In this document: positions 45,432-55,742 of the stretch, in pieces
How positions within the stretch are numbered: position 1 is the first letter of the stretch
Layout: each line of letters opens with the position of its first letter
Source: Aaosphaeria pasadenensis
Taxonomy: Eukaryota; Ascomycota; Dothideomycetes; Pleosporales
Length of the DNA stretch: 64,000 bases
Direction of reading: 5' to 3'
Assembly: GCA_022813625.1 (NCBI GenBank)
Contig: JAKLMB010000056.1
Span: 1-64,000 of the forward strand
The notes under the pieces: model-generated
The model's input: only the letters and a program-made list of their open reading frames with translations
The model's database searches: none
What the model was told of the DNA's origin: nothing
Made by a program: the position numbers and the translations under genes

Positions 45432-46525
45432 ATGCGGTCGTCCATTTCCCTCGCAGTAGCCGCTCTTGCAACAGCCGTTCTTGCTACACCTAGTACCGAG
45501 AACCGTACGATCGACGAGATCTACCTAGCTGCCCTGAATGAAGGAGGAGTTGTCACACTCTGGCATGGCGGTGATGAGAAAAATCAGCAAGATGGTTTGA
45601 AACAGGCTTTCGAGAAACGTTTCCCCGGTATTACCCTGAACGTCACTGTCGATTTATCTAAATACCACGACGGTCGTCTCGATGAACAGCTCGCCAATAA
45701 CGATGTCCAAGTAGACAGTATTATCTTGCAGACGCTTCACGATTATCCTCGTTGGAAGGAGGAGGGTGCTCTTCTCAACTACAAGCCCCAAAACTTTGAC
45801 AGCATCGCGTCTGAATTCCAGGATCCAGACGGTGCATACTATGGTTATGCCATCTTCGGCTGGACCACCACTTGGAATACAGCCAAGTACAATGGAAGTC
45901 TCGGTGATTTCGCAGATGCATTACTGCCCGAGTTGAAGGACAAGCTCATCCTCACCTACCCTAATGACGACGACGCTGTGCTGTACGCTTTCGATCTTGT
46001 GTAAGTATTCCATTGATCAGAAGTTGGGAATGGCATTGATAAAAAGGCAGCATCAAAAAGCTCGGTAACGAATGGTTCGATGCTCTCGTCGCCCAAAACC
46101 CGACTTGGGTCCGCGGAAGTGCTACACCTGGGGACCAGCTTGCTCTAGCGAACAACTCATATGTTGCCGCCTTTGGAACAGGCGGCTTTTCTGGTCCCAA
46201 TGTAAACACCTCTTTGCCAACCGATGCACCCTTCGTCACCTGGCCCCAGACTGCAGCCATCCTTAAGGATGCCCCTCATCCCGAGGGCGCAAAACTGCTC
46301 CACAACTTCATCCTCAGCGACGAGTGGCAATTCGCTACACCACAGTGGACTGTCCGTACTGATGCCCCTGCGAACTTTCCCGATATCTTCCAGGAGCCCA
46401 ACACTAATGTGACCGACTTCCTCCCCTGGATGTTGGACAGGCCTAATGTTGAGAGGCTCCGTTTCTGGTACGAGGCGAGACTCGGAACTGCCCAAGGACT
46501 CAGTCCTCTCGAGGATGATTTGTAA
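45432..46525 (+). CDS. Secreted bacterial-type ABC solute-binding protein
   Basis: A periplasmic-binding-protein-fold protein resembling bacterial iron(III)/2-aminoethylphosphonate-type solute receptors, carried here by a fungus. The ATG at 45432 gives the signal peptide MRSSISLAVAALATAVLA. Fold landmarks follow in order: GGVVTLWHGGDEKNQQDGLKQAFEKRFPGI, DVQVDSIILQTL, YYGYAIFGWTTTWNTAKYN, the spliced KLILTYPNDDDAVLYAFDLV/SIKKLG, and the C-terminal DAPHPEGAKLLHNFILSDEWQ. One intron lies at about 46002-46047. Such receptors normally deliver ligand to an ABC importer, which fungi do not have, so its role must be different (ligand capture outside the cell, or a new function). Ancient transfer from bacteria is likely for the family. 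The intron shows it is settled in the fungal genome. Confidence 0.82.
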
Positions 46526-47776
46526 ATGCTTGTAATTGAAATTTTCAGTGGCGCATATATGCACACCAATGTACGCCAGTGCGGTCTATTACGGTGTTGC
46601 GATAGAAACATTGTACATATTTGCGACCTTCAATTAATTATTAGACTAATATCTTCTCATTCTCTGAGATTGCTTTACAGTTTCAGAGATGATGCATTGT
46701 GTACAAGAATTACGAGAGTAATTGACACCATGTAACCAGAGAAAATTGTACAAGACTAAGAAAAAAAGATGATGATTCGCGAATTGCGTTTACGAGTAGA
46801 TCTGATAACTGTAACCTTGGTCGTGGAAAGTCCTTTCGATTATCGGACCTACTTCACAGCACCAGTACAGGGGTTGGCCTAGACCTGCCGTCTGTGCCGT
46901 AGTGGCCGAAACTATTGAGATCTGCAATTGCAAGGCAGTGTACCTGCATTGATAATGCGACATCGTTCAAAATTGCCCAATACGGGTTTCAGACATGCAA
47001 GAAATAATGTATGAGAGGCTCTCGGTACACCCCTATCCGTCATAGTACCGATTTAGAAAGTCAGGTCTGAACGTCGCTGTTTAGCCACACCAAATTATCG
47101 GATCTCAATGTCGCGCAAATCTGCCATATGGATTGCTTGAAAAATCATAGCATACCGCCAACGTTCAGATTCATCACACGAATTAACACAGCAGCGTTTG
47201 CTCCGCATCATTATCACATCAAATAACAAGACATGTCCACATATTACTCGACCTATCTCGCTTGATTTGATAGGTACAAGATCCTGAGGTTCATGATGAA
47301 CAATGAAGTGCAAGAATGTTCAACAGTAACCTCTTTATGCGCATGTGTTCCGGTTGGTCAAGAACAGGTGCTCGGTGCTCTTGATAATCCGCTCCCTTAT
47401 CTGCAAGATCGTGTGAAAACGAGCGGGGAAAGCGTACAAACTTGTGGGATCGAGATTTAGTCTACAAACTGAAGATTATATATTGCGTCCTCGATTCGCA
47501 TGCCCGCATATGTATTCAAATGCCCTAACATTCCCACGCGAAGTTTCATTTCGAGATGTGGGGCATCATCAATGCTACCGCTATCGTACGAATTCAACCG
47601 TGGAGTTAATAAACATCGAACACGGCAATTCGTTATAGCACTCAACATTGGCTAATATCAAGGTCGCAATTCTCAATGATGCTGAACCTTTCTAACTATG
47701 GGAAGGAACATATATAGAGTTCCGAATCGTGTTTCTCGCTGTTCATCGCTGTTCGATCGTTTTGTCTGCCTTCAAG
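46526..47776. other. Intergenic, 1.25 kb, nothing recognised
   Basis: Short frames only. The right end is the promoter of the DUF8021 gene. I saw no repeat or RNA gene. Confidence 0.5.
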
Positions 47777-48595
47777 ATGCGCTCTATTATTCCCATCATC
47801 GCCGTCATCTCTACAGCTGCCGCGCACTGTACGCGTCCGCAGCTCGTAGAAGCCGTTGATGCATATTTGAAGACGCAAACCTCTGGAAAAATCTCCGATC
47901 TCACGTCTCGATTTGACAATTCCACCTGGCTTGGCTACTACGAAAATGGCAAAAAGGTTGATCCTAGCATCGGGATCTTGAACAAACCCCTTGCCATTAC
48001 TCATAACCGATCAATATACGATACCACGGCATGCGCGACATACAGCGAAGTAATTGTCAATAGCACGACTGATCCTCACGTTATCGGCACCCAACTTCGC
48101 TTCGCCAATCATCACATCAACAAAGTCGATACCATCATCACTAAACCCGGGGATTGGCTTTTCAATATCACAGGATATGCCTATTGGGCTGCTTTCGAAA
48201 ACTGGTCTGAGATCCCAGAAGCGCAGCGCGACACTCGTGACACGCTAAAGAAGGCTGCGGATGCGTATTGCGATCTTTTCAATAATCCGAATGTGACTGT
48301 GCCATGGGGAACGCCGTGCGTTCGTCTTGAAGGCGGCCTGTACGGAGATCCAGGACCGAATGGAACATGTGCGGTTGGTGTGCCGAGTGGAGTACCATTG
48401 AAAAACCGTCGCTACGTCATTGACGAGACATACGGTGCGGTCGATGTCATGTTGGATTTTGGTAACAGTCAATGGCCCGATACGCATGAGTTTCGAATTG
48501 AGAAGGGAAAATTGCGATATGTTCACACCATGACGCATTGTGGAATTCCTAATTGCGGAGTTGGAAACGGTACTTTCATTCGTCGACATCTCTAG
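47777..48595 (+). CDS. DUF8021-type secreted protein
   Basis: An intronless protein of 272 residues from the ATG at 47777. An upstream in-frame codon at 47729 would only lengthen the N-terminus and spoil the signal peptide. MRSIIPIIAVISTAAAH is a signal peptide. The family pattern as I remember it is well kept: QLVEAVDAYLKTQTSG, YYENGKKVD, GILNKPLAITHNRSIYDTTAC, PHVIGTQLRF, GDWLFNITGY, RDTRDTLKKAADAYCDLFN, VPWGTPCVRLEGGLY, RRYVIDETYGAVDV, HEFRIEKGKLRYVHTMTHC. These proteins have an NTF2/SnoaL-like look but no established activity. Six N-glycosylation sequons and paired cysteines fit an extracellular location. Confidence 0.8.
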   Translation: MRSIIPIIAVISTAAAHCTRPQLVEAVDAYLKTQTSGKISDLTSRFDNSTWLGYYENGKKVDPSIGILNKPLAITHNRSIYDTTACATYSEVIVNSTTDPHVIGTQLRFANHHINKVDTIITKPGDWLFNITGYAYWAAFENWSEIPEAQRDTRDTLKKAADAYCDLFNNPNVTVPWGTPCVRLEGGLYGDPGPNGTCAVGVPSGVPLKNRRYVIDETYGAVDVMLDFGNSQWPDTHEFRIEKGKLRYVHTMTHCGIPNCGVGNGTFIRRHL

Positions 48596-48970
48596 TACTC
48601 AAGATACTCAATGAACGAGTTGCAATAACATTATGTCATTCTCAGTGTTTGGCCCGAAAAGGCAGCTGCTTATAATGTACGTCTGCGCTCACCTTATCTT
48701 CTATCCAGGCGTGCCACATTACCTTACTTATCATTGAGTTGGACGCCGGTTATACCGATTTTAGTGTACTTTATCGATTTGATGTCCTAGTCGCTAGTCC
48801 GAACACCGAACATGTTTGTATATCAAGATGGACATGCACTGCAAACCTATATATCCCATGCTATAAACCCTTTACTCAAATCCTCGAGCCTCATTTTTTC
48901 ACATTTGTTTGATTCACCTTGAATTGAGCTACGCAGATAGTAACATCGGCACCGTCCTAGTCTAGCCGTA
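48596..48970. other. Intergenic, promoter of the flavoprotein gene
   Basis: No gene. A minus frame over 48847-49278 is a shadow of the next gene's N-terminus. Confidence 0.55.
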
Positions 48971-50317
48971 ATGTATCCCGTTCCCCATCCCGTTCCGTCG
49001 TATTGGCTCAGCGAACCCCATAAGCTACACGATGTGCGGAGTACCCCAGATCTGCCCCCGCGCACTGACGTTCTCATAATTGGGTCCGGTATGGCTGGCA
49101 TTATCACTGCGTACCACTTTCTAGAAGGCTCCTCGTCGCCAAACTCAGAGTCGCCAAACGTTGTGCTGCTAGAGGCACGCGAGCTGTGCTCCGGTGCGAC
49201 AGCAAGGAATGGGGGCCATTGCAAGATCAAAACGAACACCCTCGCCGGCCTCATTGGGTCACGCAATCTTGAAGACATCGACGAACTTCAGGCGTACGTA
49301 ATGGGCGTCATGGATAACATCAAACATATCGTTGAGAAAGAAGAGTTGGATTGCCAGTTGGAGCTCCGGCGGAGCTTCGATGTTCAGACTGATGCCGAAG
49401 ATTCTAAGCAATTAAAGAAACTCTTTGATGATTCTCGCGCTAAGGGTGCTAGGTGGACGAAGGATACGAGTTTTATCGACGAACGTTACGCTGAGCAGAT
49501 AACTTCGATCAAAGGTGCCACATCAGCTTTCAGCGTGCCAGCGTGCTCATTCTGGCCGTACAAGTTTGCGACCCTACTCGTCGAAAGGCTACTTGAGCGA
49601 TACCCGGGAAAGCTCAATGTCCAAACGAATACGCTGGTCAAGTCGGTTAAGCAACAAGAAAATGGCAAAAATCTAATCACTACCGCACGCGGGGACATTG
49701 CTGCTGCGAAGGTCGTCTTTGCGACGAATGCGTACACGGCGGGGCTTCTGCCGCAATTCGAGAATGTGATCGTTCCGGTGCGTGGGATGGCTACCCACAT
49801 TGTTCCTTCCAAGCCCGTGCGTCCGCATCTCACGCAAACCTACAATATCGACTTCGGTGCAGACAAAGGTGTCGATTATCTGAATCCTCGTCCGGACGGT
49901 AGCATTGTTGTTGGTGGTGGAGGATGGCACTTCAAATCCGATCGCAAGTCTTGGTTCAACAATTTCGATGATTCAGCTAGATTCTCAGATGATGTCGAAG
50001 AGCATTGGAAAGGATACATGCAGCGCACCTTCCATGGATGGGACGATAGTAACGCGGTTTCAGATGCTACGTGGGTGGGTATCATGGGTAACACACCGGA
50101 TGGGTGGTCGCATGTTGGCCGTGTGCCGGGCACTAAGAGCCAGTGGATTCTAGCGGGGTTCAATGGGGGTGGAATGGCCTTGATATTCACAGCAGCAAAG
50201 GCAGTGGCGAAGATGGTTCGTGAAGACTGTGACTTGGCGCAGGTGAGGAAGGAGTTCGGCATTCCAGCCTTGTTTGGAACGAGTACGGAGCGGTTGGAGA
50301 AAAGCTTCGGGGAGTAG
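48971..50317 (+). CDS. DAO-family FAD-dependent oxidoreductase
   Basis: An intronless flavoprotein of 448 residues of the D-amino-acid oxidase/glycine oxidase fold. The FAD-binding loop TDVLIIGSGMAGIITAYHF is at about residues 32-50 with the ribose-binding acid in VVLLEARELCSGATARNGGH. The RNGGH segment is typical of gamma-glutamylputrescine oxidase-like members. A substrate-domain block (YNIDFGADKGVDYLNPRPDG) and the C-terminal FAD contact GFNGGGMALIFTAAKAVA follow. No signal peptide, so cytosolic or peroxisomal. The C-terminal SFGE is not a peroxisome signal. Likely substrates are secondary amines or amino acids, unproven. It is tail-to-tail with the kinase at 50413, with under 100 bases between. 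Confidence 0.88.
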   Translation: MYPVPHPVPSYWLSEPHKLHDVRSTPDLPPRTDVLIIGSGMAGIITAYHFLEGSSSPNSESPNVVLLEARELCSGATARNGGHCKIKTNTLAGLIGSRNLEDIDELQAYVMGVMDNIKHIVEKEELDCQLELRRSFDVQTDAEDSKQLKKLFDDSRAKGARWTKDTSFIDERYAEQITSIKGATSAFSVPACSFWPYKFATLLVERLLERYPGKLNVQTNTLVKSVKQQENGKNLITTARGDIAAAKVVFATNAYTAGLLPQFENVIVPVRGMATHIVPSKPVRPHLTQTYNIDFGADKGVDYLNPRPDGSIVVGGGGWHFKSDRKSWFNNFDDSARFSDDVEEHWKGYMQRTFHGWDDSNAVSDATWVGIMGNTPDGWSHVGRVPGTKSQWILAGFNGGGMALIFTAAKAVAKMVREDCDLAQVRKEFGIPALFGTSTERLEKSFGE

Positions 50318-50412
50318 TGCTTCCATTGCCCCAAACATGACAGCTTTTACGCCGCTAGAATCAGTCAAAAGAGATCGTCCATGCGCCCAATCCCTTCGCA
50401 CATTCCTTCTAT

Positions 50413-51714
50413 CTAACCATATAACGTGTCGCCCATAGCTCCCAGTTCGTAATCTTCATTCTGGCTTTTCCCGATCTGAATCCACTTCACCGCGGCCCTC
50501 ATTAAAGATTCAACTCTCTCCATTGGCTCCTGGATTGGAGCCGTGGGATTTCGCCGAATAAACCAACAGATCATATGCACGCCCGCATGTATCAATGTCT
50601 TTCTCTTCAACTCTTCATCAATTTCACCGTAGCCTTCGAAGAAGGATTTGATCATTGCGCGGATGAGCGCACGCGGAAGGAGATAGAAGTGACCCTTCTC
50701 GTAGAGGTCTGCAAGCATTTGTCCTAAGTCGACTGCGAAATGGGAGAACTGTGTGAATTCAAAGTCCAACACCGTCAGATTGATCTCTTTTGAAGGAGGT
50801 GCTGACCCTTGTGAGCCTAGCGATATTAGGAGGTTTCCGGTCCAAAGGTCACCATGGATGATCCCGTAAGAGTTTGTTCGTTCAGTAGTTTGCATGTCCG
50901 AGTAGGAAACCGATAAATCACGACAACCCGCATCGACAGCCTCTTTTATGGTATCTCTGACGTTATCACCCTCTTCCAATATGTTGCTGAAATTCTCCTC
51001 GAGAATTGAAAGAACGGCTTCATAAGAGATCTTCCTTTTCAGCTCCCTCATGCCTTCGTTAGTCATGACGACCCGGCTCAATGACAGAAGTTCTGTTGAC
51101 GACGAATAGGTCTGATCGTGGAATCCGCGCAACCATCCTCCCAGTGCGCGACCAATGTCTTTTATTGAGTCGTTCGGGACTTTGGCAAGTATGCTGCTTC
51201 TCCCGAAATCCGCAAAGACGTGCAGCGATGGCGTGATGTTATGATGGATGTCTGGCGAGGTTGTAGGATATTCTGCGAGTAATAAAGGCGTTTGTACTTT
51301 AATTGTCGTTGGGCAAATCAATGAGACGGGATTTGATCGTAAGAACTGGAGCACGCTACGCTCGACCAACTACAAAAGCAATGAGTATGGGTGCTATGGA
51401 AATGAACATTTGCTCTCGGTCTTGGGGTCACGGACTACACGTGTGAGATCCAGCCGAATGTCCTGGTTACCGGAAGCATGACCAACGCTATGCTTCACGA
51501 TGATTGTGTCATCATTGGCGGATGTAGTATTGTCAGGAAATTCAAGTGGCACGATAAGTTTGCCTCGACACACTAGATTCGTCGTTCCGCTTGGTATCCG
51601 GGTGAGTGTACTACAGGCGTAGGGAGATTGCGACAGCCGAGCAATGATTCCGGAGATCAATTGCTCCTGAGAATTCACGGATGCCATATTTTTTGAAAAG
51701 CAATGTTTTTTCAT
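50413..51714 (-). CDS. APH-fold small-molecule kinase (choline/methylthioribose-kinase-like)
   Basis: An aminoglycoside-phosphotransferase-fold kinase. Two exons: exon 1 starts at 51714 (MKKHCFSKN) or, more likely, at the in-frame ATG 51687 (MASVNSQEQL) and carries the ATP-binding lobe (TNLVCRGKLIVPL, TIIVKHS). An intron of about 75 bases (from about 51445, ending TTTGTAG near 51370) joins DLTR to LVERSVLQFL. Exon 2 has the catalytic Brenner-type motif GIIHGDLWTGNLLI and the metal-binding LDFEFTQFSHFAVDLGQM. The spacing resembles methylthioribose kinase more than protein kinases. Substrate unknown. The donor site is weak, so the exact junction is uncertain. Confidence 0.78.
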
Positions 51715-52214
51715 GCGCTCATCATGTATCTTGTACTAGGCAATGACTCATGGACAATTGGTATGCATGATTGCCGCTGCAACCACGCATCCAATCAGAC
51801 GTCCTGTTCGTCTAGGCAACCTTGAGAGCTCAATTCAGATCCCAAATTATATAAAACGGAAGGGCAGGATATATGTAATTCAAGCGGCTCCGGATCGGGG
51901 GTTTGTCACAAACATACATTTGAGGAAAGATTTGATGGAAAAAGTGTTCTTATCACCCCCGTTGGGAAAACGGCTTATCTGTCATTTGATGAAACTATTA
52001 ACATTCATACACGTCCACTGATGACTTTGTTGCATTTGTTGTAACGACAAGCTTTACGAGATGAGTCTTAGCTGGCCCACAACCCCCGGTGGTATCGGCC
52101 CGTTCCGAAATCGGCACCATTTTAATCGACAAGTAATCTCGTATTGTTGTTCTATACAACATAGACCAAATCCAGCCCACCCGAAACGTAGTCTTTGGGC
52201 GAGCCCGTCCCGCC
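51715..52214. other. Divergent promoter region, kinase and TatD-like genes
   Basis: 500 bases between the two starts. A plus frame at 51743-52021 is unsupported. No clear elements are seen. Confidence 0.5.
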
Positions 52215-53267
52215 ATGGCATCGCAGTCGCTCCTTAATGGTTTGCCGACGGCTGCTCCCGCTGCTCCACGATCCAGATGCCGTTTTGCAGATGTAAGTCA
52301 TCCAGTAGATGTGCCATTATCACGAACTTGCTAATCAATATGTTCTGATTAGGTCGCAGTAACAGCGACGGCGAAGGAATTCTCAGGCATATACCGTGGA
52401 AAGCAATATCACGCACCAGATTTGGATGCTGTACTAGATCGAGCGCTGGAAGTTGGAGTGGAAAAGGTCATGCTGACAGGAATGTCTCTCCCCGATGTAC
52501 AATTCAATATCGAGATCGCAAGAAGACGTCCGGAGCAGTGTAAGATCACTGTTGGCGTGCATCCGTACCATGCAGCCGAGGCCGATGGAGGCGGGGGTGA
52601 ATATTTCCAAAAATTGGGTTTGAGCGTCACAAAACTGTTGAATGAAGAGCCGGATAGGATAGCAGCATTCGGAGAGCTGGGGCTCGATTATGATTATCTC
52701 GCCCATGCACCAAAGGAGGCCCAAATTCGCACTTTCAAGCGGCAACTCGACATGATCGTGGAAGCACAGTGGAACCTACCTCTGTTTCTACACTGCAGAG
52801 CAGCCTTCGACGACTTCGTCTCCATTTTGGCACCGTATCTGTCGAGATTGGCTTTGCCATTGGGTCTCGTGCATTCTTTTGTGGGCACTGCCGAACAAAT
52901 GCGAAAACTTACAGAACTCGGTCTTGAAATCAGCGTAAACTCGTTCAGCTTTCGCGATCCCGATAGTCTTCAAATGGTGAGACAGGCTCCGCTGGACAAG
53001 CTACAGATCGAGACGGACGCGCCTTGGGGTGAGATTCAAGCTTCAAGCGAGATATCGAGAACGTACCTAAAGAATGCAAGTGCATGGACTTGGGGTTCTA
53101 AGAAGAAGGATAAATTCGAATTGGGAAAGATGATAAAGGAGAGGAATGAAAGTTGTGCTATGGAACGGGTGGCAATTATTGTCGCAGGTCTGAAGGAACT
53201 CAGCGTGGACGAGGTCGCCGAGCAAGCTTGGACCAACAGCAATGAGATGTTTTTCAAGAAAAGATAA
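52215..53267 (+). CDS. TatD-like metal-dependent hydrolase/DNase
   Basis: A TatD-family hydrolase (amidohydrolase-type TIM barrel), whose relatives are 3'-5' exonucleases active in DNA repair and apoptotic DNA breakdown. Exon 1 (from ATG 52215, MASQSLLNGL) ends FAD at a GTAAGT donor. The intron ends GATTAG near 52353. Exon 2 gives EFSGIYRGKQYHAPDL, VEKVMLTGMSL, ITVGVHPYHA, FGELGLDYDY (metal Glu), PLFLHCRAAFDD (metal His), VHSFVGT (metal His) and ETDAPW (metal Asp). The C-terminus is normal. The usual fungal opening block after the first strand (the D-I-G-x-N-L-T-D type) reads VAVTATAKEF here, a divergence at the intron junction that may mean the acceptor is different. Confidence 0.85.
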
Positions 53268-53548
53268 AGATGAGCAGGACTATCGTTTGTGTCATTATTA
53301 ACCTTATCTTGATGATTGATCATTGCCCGCGGCAAGGAAGTAGCTGGAGCGGCTGACGTCACGTGCGACACTATCGCAACCGAAAGACGCACTAGCGAGT
53401 TCCAGCCAGAAGCTGCACTCGTGGAAGGCTTCCCAATCCGACTACCACATCCACACTTCCCTTGAGGGCATATCTCTTTTAAGGGAACTTTTTAAGGAAA
53501 CAATCGAAAAGCAATCAAAACACTATGTAACCGTGAAAGATCATCAAA
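53268..53548. promoter_or_regulatory. Short intergenic/promoter of the zinc-cluster gene
   Basis: About 280 bases between the TatD stop and the regulator ATG. Nothing specific is seen. Confidence 0.5.
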
Positions 53549-55635
53549 ATGCCTAGCGTAAAGAAGAGGGTTATGTCATGCTCGACTTGTCGGCGCTTGA
53601 AGACAAGATGTGAAGTCAAGCCGGGAGCGAGAATATGCACTCGCTGCGAAACTCTGCGGCATGTTTTTCGTCTATTATTCGATCAGATCCACTGACGGCA
53701 TGATAGATTGCCCTGCGCGCTGCCCGTATTACCCGTGGATCCGGTAGGCGACAATAGTGAGAGAGCTCAAGAGAAGAATTCTGAACACTGCAATTGTGAT
53801 CAGCGGTAAGAATGGCACTCAATAATCAATGATAATGCCAAAGAATCGTTATGCTGATATACGCATTCATAGACTAGCATCTATTGAATCGTCTTTGGAT
53901 GAAATCAAGCAACATTTACGGATGCAACAGCCCGGTCTGACAGTCCGGCAGCCCCCATCTAGTCAGTGGTCACCGCAAGCTTCGAACAATGATTCCACTT
54001 GTAAGGAATCAACTAGTCCCGCAGTCACAGATAACAACATATGGGCGCCATTGTCCATGCCCAAAGATGCTGAGCAAGAAAGAGTTTCCATCGGCATATC
54101 TCATAGCAATCAGCTTGCGCCAATAAAGGTTATTAGAAGGCTGAATAAGATGATCACGGGAGACCACCCGACGTTTCCTCAGCAAAATATTATCGAAGAA
54201 CTTTGGGCCATAGGTATAGATCCTGACGGGTTAGGAACTTTGCTATTCAAAGGGTGCGTATATGATTCATTCGAATGTATGGACTGAATTAAACCAATCC
54301 CTAGCTTCGAACGGATGACAGCAACTTTGCCGTTTATCAGCTTGGACCTTGAAGATATTAAGGAAAATCACCAACTTCTCTTCGCCACATGCCTATTGGC
54401 AGGCTTCCAAACCATACCGTCTTTGCTCCACTCCCAGCTACATATTTCCTTGAATACATTAGTCAGGGATCAGCTCTCGAAAGTAGTCCTAAATACTCCG
54501 ATTGACATTCCGACGTTGAATATCATGTTGATATTGAGCGCTTGGAATCTCGGCTTGGAATTCCGAGGACAGTACATTGATAGTTGGCTTATGACAGGAT
54601 CAGTCATTTTGCATCTAATCATTACTTGTAATATCGACAAACTGAGCGCCGCCTCGGATCCTCATGGTACCAGCCAAAGCGAGGAGCTGCGGGCCTGGAT
54701 CGCGGCTTGCTTGTTACATCTCAAGTATGTTGAGAACCTTTTCATGAGCCGGCCATTGCTAATTCTTGACATGCTAGATTTGCCATTGGAACAGGCCGAC
54801 CACTGGCAGCGGAACGGGCTAGCATGGAACAACTTCTTATCATTTCCGAGCGACTTCCATCAACAGACCCTATGAACAGCTTACTTCTTGAGCTGAAGCT
54901 CTACCTCAAGCTCCACGAATGCGTAATTCTCCAGACGATCCCAACCCAGGAAACCTGGGACGCCATACAAAGCTGGTGCGAGCCCTTCGTGAAAAGCAAG
55001 TATCCCACCTCTTTTCGCTCTTCCACCAAACTAACTCCCCACCAGACCCCAACACAAACAACCAAACCCTCCAAGTAGCCTACCTCTCCATCACCCTCAT
55101 CCTCGCGCGGTGGGAACTCTCGCAACTATCCGAGCCCCATGAGTCCGTCGATCCGGAATCGCATTCCGCTACGCAACAGCGCACGACAGCGCTGATCGAC
55201 CTCTCCCTCACCCGGTCCCAAGACCTACTCAACATTCTATCGAATCTCTATGTATCAACATGCCAGGCAAAACTCGTCTTCGACTTCCTCCTCGGCGCAT
55301 ACGCCGCCGTGACAATCGTCGAATACTCCCATCATCTCACCTCCACGCAAGCCACGTTTTCCCTAATGGATCGAATCGTCGAGCGGGAGCGACTGCAGTT
55401 CAGGACTATAGAGCCGGTGTTGCAGTGGGCGACGGACGTCATGAGGAAGAAAGCGATGGACGAAGTGCAGAGTGCGCAGGGGCAAGAGCAGGACATGACG
55501 GGTATGGAGGGGGTGTATGGGCAGCAGGGTGGTGGCGCACAGCAGATGAGCTGGGTTCCGGGGGTGCTGGTTGAGAGTATGTTTTCTTTTGAAGAGGAGG
55601 GTTTGGGGACGAATATGGGTGGCGGGACAATGTAA
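53549..55635 (+). pseudogene. Zn2Cys6 transcription factor, apparently frame-broken
   Basis: The N-terminus MPSVKKRVMSCSTCRRLKTRCEVK, then ICTRCETLR, carries five cysteines of a Gal4-type Zn2Cys6 DNA-binding domain. The sixth is in CPARCPYYPW after a short gap (about 53656-53706), but the only GT donor (GTTTTT) gives the wrong phase, so this junction looks damaged. A middle region (53829-54257) and a fungal factor body (54311-54830, for example FATCLLAGFQTIPSL, LSAWNLGLEFRGQYIDSWLMTG) follow. The sequence then changes frame near 54840 (to STDPMNSLLLELKLYLKLHECV) and again near 54990 (to LQVAYLSITLILARWELSQL), with no acceptable intron at the first change. The tail is Gln/Gly-rich. I infer a decayed regulator. 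Uncalled introns or sequence errors are the alternative. It lies in reach of both the TatD and NCS1 genes. Confidence 0.65.
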
Positions 55636-55742
55636 TCGTACAATGGTGGAGTTATCAAAGGCACGGAAATGGTAGGATATTATTCTTTCAAAGTTGTATA
55701 TGACAGTATATGGGTATAATCGGGAATGTTTGTTAGACGTAA

